A DNA stretch of 64,000 nt, taken from assembly GCA_011800805.1 (NCBI GenBank), contig MPNW01000124.1, positions 1 through 64,000 on the forward strand, written 5' to 3'. The translations under genes and the position numbers were made by a program. Under the pieces are notes generated by a model. That model had not been told where the DNA came from. It ran no database searches and worked only from the letters and a program-made list of their open reading frames with translations. This DNA is from Hirudo medicinalis. Lineage: Eukaryota; Annelida; Clitellata; Hirudinida; Hirudinidae. Shown piece by piece: positions 59,401-64,000 of this stretch. Numbering within the stretch: position 1 is the stretch's first letter; each line of letters opens with the position of its first letter.

Positions 59401-62010
59401 TGCAGAATTATTATTTACAAATAAAAATCTTTTACAATTTAGTAATTACACAATTCTAGGTCAGCATTGGATCTGTTATTATAATTTGAATTGTTAAAGG
59501 TATTTATTCTTCCTCACAACAAGTTTCAACTTTCCAGTTAAAATCACCTTCAGTCCTCGACTTCCAAAACGCTCGTTCCACGTCTTCCAGAGGATGCCAG
59601 TAGGATACATGACCAAAATCATAATCACCTACCCTGAAGTGAGTAGATTCATGGAACAGAAGAAGCTGATATATTGTTGGCTTTGTTTGTAATGATGAAA
59701 ATGGTTTGGTCCATGCATTTACGCCAAGAAAATGTTTGGGTGCTCGTGGTAATGAAAGTTTAGCTGTTTAACTGGTATAGTGAAATGCTCTGAATGTTCG
59801 GTATTGATGGTTTATTACTTGATCATCGTAATAATTACTTAATACTAACTTATTCAGATTATTTATTGCTTAAACTCTCTTTTGGAACAAAGACCAGGTA
59901 AGCACAAAAAGCAGGCAAGCACAACATCGTTCATGTGCTCAGATATTTCAAGTACAGGATGCATGGTTGCATCCATGTGTAATGCACTGGCTATTTGTAT
60001 GTCCAGATAATGATGTTTAGTGTGCTTTGAACTCTATAAAGAAAGTTGGTGCTGGATGTTTCTAAAGAATATTTATGGCTTTTTCTGTAAAGACATCCTC
60101 TGTGTATCTTTTACATTTCTCATTTTTCTCTAGGTTATTCAATCAATATTTTAAATGTTCCGACTCAGGCATTCTGGCGTAAGAAGGGCTTTTCTGGAGA
60201 GGTGGTGACATCCGGTGCTGATGGCAAGCATCCCCTGTGCATTGTTTTTGATGCTTCCTTTGAGCCGCAGTGCCATGCCTTGGTAGCATTTGTGGGAGGG
60301 GAGCAGCAGATAAACTTTTCCAATAAAAAGGTTGGTTTATTGGGGCTCTGGTGTTTTGGGACTTTGGTTTAGAGATAAGAGCACCTGCAGTTTGGATATT
60401 TAACTGGAGTAAATGATTATGATTTTATTTGTCGTTGGTAATTTGTTTATTTGGCTCCAGATCAGATTGGAGTTGCCAGATTTAGTTCTAAGATTGCTGA
60501 AGGATTTCCTGCATTATGATTAGTATTCGCCTTTTCAGAGAGCTCTGCTAACTTTTGACATCATTGTGTTTAAATAAAATAAAATATGCATCTTACACTT
60601 ATTTATTATATGCCAAATATTGCATGAATTAATATTGATTTAAATAAATTTATTTAAATAAATTTTATTTATTTTTAGCCCGACGAACGTAAGGCCCTGG
60701 TTCTCCAGACGTTGTCGACATTTTTTGGATCCGAAATCCTCAGCCCTTTGGATTATGTGGAAAAGGACTGGAATGAGGAGCCCTACAATGGCGGATGTCC
60801 TGTGAATGTTGCAACTCCTGGCATCGCCACATCACTCGTTCCATCACTTTTCCATCCATTCCGAAGGTATGGAGGCCTTCGATCTAGAAATTGGTTTCGT
60901 CTGTATTTGAATTTAATTGGAATTGGAATTATTAATGTTTTAAATTTGTCATCAGTGACTCATCAGCATGTTAGATTCATCAGTAATCTCATATTTGTTT
61001 TGTTTTCTCTACGGTTTAATTTGTTTAAAAAAATAACTAGTATTATTATAATATTTTTGTCTAATAATATTGTCTAATATAATTATTAGATAATGATACT
61101 AGTATTATTATACTAGTTATTATTATCATATTATTATAATATTATATATTATTAATAAATTATATAGTATAAATTATATAAATTATAAATAAATTACTAG
61201 TACTAACATCTATTAATTTCATTAAATATGTCAAATCATTAATTAAATGACTTCTACATGGCTTTCTCATTTGACATTTTGTCCTGCGAATGAATTTATT
61301 GCCTTCAATCAACAGCATCTTCTTTGCTGGCACGGAGACTGCCTCCCATTGGAGTGGTTTCATGAATGGGGCCGTCCAGTCGGGTCAAAGGGCAGCCAAG
61401 GAGGTACTCTTCAGGCCGTAGAATTTATCTTGGCAATTAATTATTAATTAATGGACATTTTAATCTAGAATTAATCACCCTATTAATTACTTGGTAATTA
61501 TTCAATTTCATGATTTTTAATTTCAATAATCAAATTTCAGTAATTTGTTTTTTTGTTTTATTTTCTTCTTTAATGCAAATAAGTCGATGAATTAATTTCA
61601 GAATTTTGAGATATATTTTTGGCATTCAAAATTTGAAATTTGAAATTCATTTGAAATTCAATGAATTTGAGTAAAACCTGTTTACTTAGGTAGGTACAAA
61701 TAAAAATACTTTTTGTTAGAGTAATACTTGTTGTAATAATGTTACTTGTTGTAATAATATTGTTGTTATAATAATACTTGTTGTTATAATAACTAACTTC
61801 TAACTTTAATTAATAAGTTTTGTTGAATTTCAGGTACTCTATAACATCGATCAAAAGTTACTTTCAAGTGAAGATCTTGTGGACACATGCTACTGCATAG
61901 CCGAAGAGGATGCAAAACCATCTTTCATTGTCCATGAGTGGTCACTGATGTGCACCATCAGCACCATTATCGTCGTGTCTTTTGTGGTCTACAAACTCTC
62001 AAGAGTCTGA
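56483..62010 (+). CDS. MAO: Monoamine-oxidase-type flavin amine oxidase, C-terminal tail anchor
   Basis: FAD enzyme that oxidatively deaminates amines, in MAOs on the outer mitochondrial membrane. Twelve exons: 56483-56594, 56717-56804, 56904-57081, 57186 (or 57210)-57273, 57403-57563, 58098-58187, 58950-59040, 59538-59638, 60169-60330, 60679-60866, 61316-61403, 61834-62010; about 507 aa. Motifs: [16 protein letters not shown] (FAD fold), [14 protein letters not shown], the MAO-specific [24 protein letters not shown] with the active-site Lys, NGGCPVNV with the Cys that binds FAD in MAOs, and [19 protein letters not shown]. Residues about 489-503 ([16 protein letters not shown]) form a single C-terminal membrane anchor. 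Compared with human MAO-B the two aromatic-cage Tyr are Pro (after the Cys) and Phe (WSGF), so substrate range may differ. Exon 4 start is uncertain. Confidence 0.87.
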
Positions 62011-64000
62011 AAACCATTCCGTGCCTTTTATTAGCTGATTACTCTGCACGTTGAAGAATAACCAACCGAATCTTTATTACCGTAAACATCATCATCATCG
62101 TCGTCGTCACTCTGAATGCTTGCAGATATCAGTTTGCTTTATTGGCTTATTTTTGTTTTAATCTTATTCACATTTATCATTCCTGTTCATGGCTTCAATG
62201 ATTTCAATTTGTTTCGCCTTTCACAAGGCATTGATGGGTAGCAACTATGTTTTGTTGTCTCACACCTTCGTTTATTTAGCTCGCTCTTGGCACGGCTTCA
62301 AGTTATCAACGCTCGTTATTGGACAGTGAGTACCTGTGCTTTGGTCTGATTATTTCGCTGTGTGAGTCAGCATTGGCTGGTACTTCCGGGCCTGAGGCCG
62401 TAGCACTGTGTTTGTTTGCCAGATCGAACGATTCGAGCAGCCACCTTTTAGAGGCGGAGTCGCCTGATGCGCCACGAACGATAATTGCAATGTCTGCTTT
62501 GAAGTTTACAGGTAATTATAGTATGTGAGTGTGTGACTTTCCCATGGGTCGTCCGGTTCACATGCATTTAAAATCATGCAATCTTGATTAATCTCATCAA
62601 CCAGGCAAGGTTTGTGTTCTGAGCAACTGCTCCCTCTCACCTGCAAAATGCGTTCGCTTATAAAAGCAAAGAAATTTTAAAGTTTGGATAATGTCGTTCA
62701 TATTGAAGATAAATATTGGATCTGGGTGTGATTTGTGAATGACCTATAAGTGGACTCGACTGAGCGCGTCGATGTCATTTCCATCCGTGACTAAATCCGA
62801 AACTTTCGAAACTTCAAGGCGAGTAAACGATCGATTGCCTTTGCCTGAAACATTTAACATTTGAAATGGCCTTCGAAATGCTTAGATAATGCGTTTTAAT
62901 AACCAGGGGAGCATTTTAGCTTTTTTCGGGGAGTGCAAACCCAAATGTCAGGAGGGGAAACAGCAAATGATGCCCGCCAAAAACTGACTGAATTGGCCTT
63001 ACAGCAACATCATCAAGAAATGAAGATGAGTTTGAGTCGCTTATCATAAAACTAATAAAAACAAAAGTATATGGGGAAAGTTTAGCGAGTGAAATGAAGA
63101 ATAGGCTAGGCAAGCTCTTTTACAAGACAGGTGTGTTCGCGGCAGTTTTCTTCCTGTCCAACAACCGACCGGTCAATGGAACACAGCATATTACCATCTC
63201 CGAGAATTTAAAGACTTTTGAACCTCTAAAGCACGTGGTGACTTAAAACTTATGATGCAACGCTACACCACAAGCAAATAAGGCATACGCAGCGGGACAG
63301 GGTACACGGTCCTGCAACTACCTCGCCTGATAGGCACACCAGAAAAGCAACTAGATAGATAGAATTAGTGCGTCAAAGAAAGAATGAGTCGATTTGTCTT
63401 CTAAAAACCTTTAAAATAGTTAAAGAATATATAATAATGTTAATAAAAAAATTACGATCACTGAAAGCTATAAATTCGTAAAGAATGACAAAGAAGTACC
63501 ATGCATCAAATCGCTCTATCTAGTTGCTTTGAGTTTCATATAAAAGCAATTCATCTCCAAGCCGGGTTATGATTATCAGCTAATGACAACAAGTGAGGCT
63601 TGTGCTGGTAAAATTCTGGGTATCGCGCGTGTTCTGCTAATAGAGTTTAAAGGTTAGTTACGTGGACATTTTTTATTTTAAAATTTTTGTTTTGTGTTTA
63701 ATTGTAGCGCCTTTCTATGGCGTTATTTGGAGAAAATCGAGTCTAGAATAGGCATGCCTTTCTCGTGGAAACAAAGAAGTAATGTGGAAAGTTAATAGGG
63801 ACTCGGTTATACTTGTGACTTTTCTTTATTCATGATAAGATTTTATAGAAGGGGGTAACAATAGTATTGACGGTATTATTACTTCGATTTTGTTTAAAAT
63901 ATCCTCCATATACGCTACTGAAAATACCAAAGTAGGCTGAATTGTAAGACGAGGTAAGGTGAGCTGAGGTCTGAAGTGTTTTCTTTTTTGTGAAAACCCC
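62011..64000. other. Gene-poor right edge
   Basis: I see no exon with homology or convincing splice structure. The open frame at 62319-62528 and short frames near 62940-63110 have no recognisable features. A 16-bp inverted repeat (AAAGCAACTAGATAGA) at 63344-63359 and 63515-63530 encloses about 155 bp and may mark a small non-autonomous element. Confidence 0.4.
63344..63530. repeat. Inverted-repeat-flanked 187-bp segment (possible MITE)
   Basis: AAAGCAACTAGATAGA at the left is the exact reverse complement of TCTATCTAGTTGCTTT at the right. The interior is AT-rich and non-coding. No clear target-site duplication is visible (AGA.. left, GAG.. right). Confidence 0.4.

Overview
This is nuclear DNA from a multicellular animal, probably an invertebrate. 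Genes are split by many short introns (mostly GT-AG). Exons are fairly GC-rich, introns and spacers are AT-rich and full of ATA/CAA/GAT microsatellites, and degenerate LINE, SINE and DNA-transposon relics are scattered throughout. An axonemal dynein assembly factor implies motile cilia. I could not fix the phylum. Three single-N positions (5206, 19005, 22843) look like collapsed assembly gaps.

Layout. 1-5.4 kb is gene-free and made of LINE fragments, minisatellites and microsatellites. Four genes then lie head-to-tail on the minus strand: PUS1 (9264 to 5462, last exon not found), UBE2O (26163 to 11394, 24 coding exons, about 1333 aa), FOXK (38276 to 29593, 8 exons, about 596 aa) and DNAAF5 (44881 to 39537, 11 exons, 846 aa). 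A two-exon ZNF706-type gene (48718 to 48203, minus, 75 aa) is divergent from an ER-type glucose/hexose-6-phosphate dehydrogenase (49518-52752, plus, 564 aa). A transposon graveyard (MULE-like and hAT-like relics, 53.8-56.1 kb) separates that from a tail-anchored, monoamine-oxidase-type flavoenzyme (56483-62010, plus, 12 exons, 507 aa). The last 2 kb shows no gene.

The genes are unrelated housekeeping or regulatory loci: tRNA pseudouridylation, E2/E3 ubiquitylation, forkhead transcription, ciliary dynein pre-assembly, ER NADPH production and amine oxidation. They are not a pathway cluster. Neighbourhood is still informative: FOXK sits between UBE2O and DNAAF5, whereas in human FOXK2 shares 17q25 with UBE2O and FOXK1 shares 7p22 with DNAAF5, suggesting an ancestral linkage.

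I found no convincing new multi-gene system. The best leads are a dehydrogenase that lacks its usual lactonase half, a candidate AT-AC intron in PUS1, altered active-site cage residues in the amine oxidase, an RFX X-box-like site upstream of DNAAF5, and two tRNA-derived SINE families with modular structure. Exon borders were read by eye from splice signals, reading-frame phase and remembered family sequences; no database search was run.
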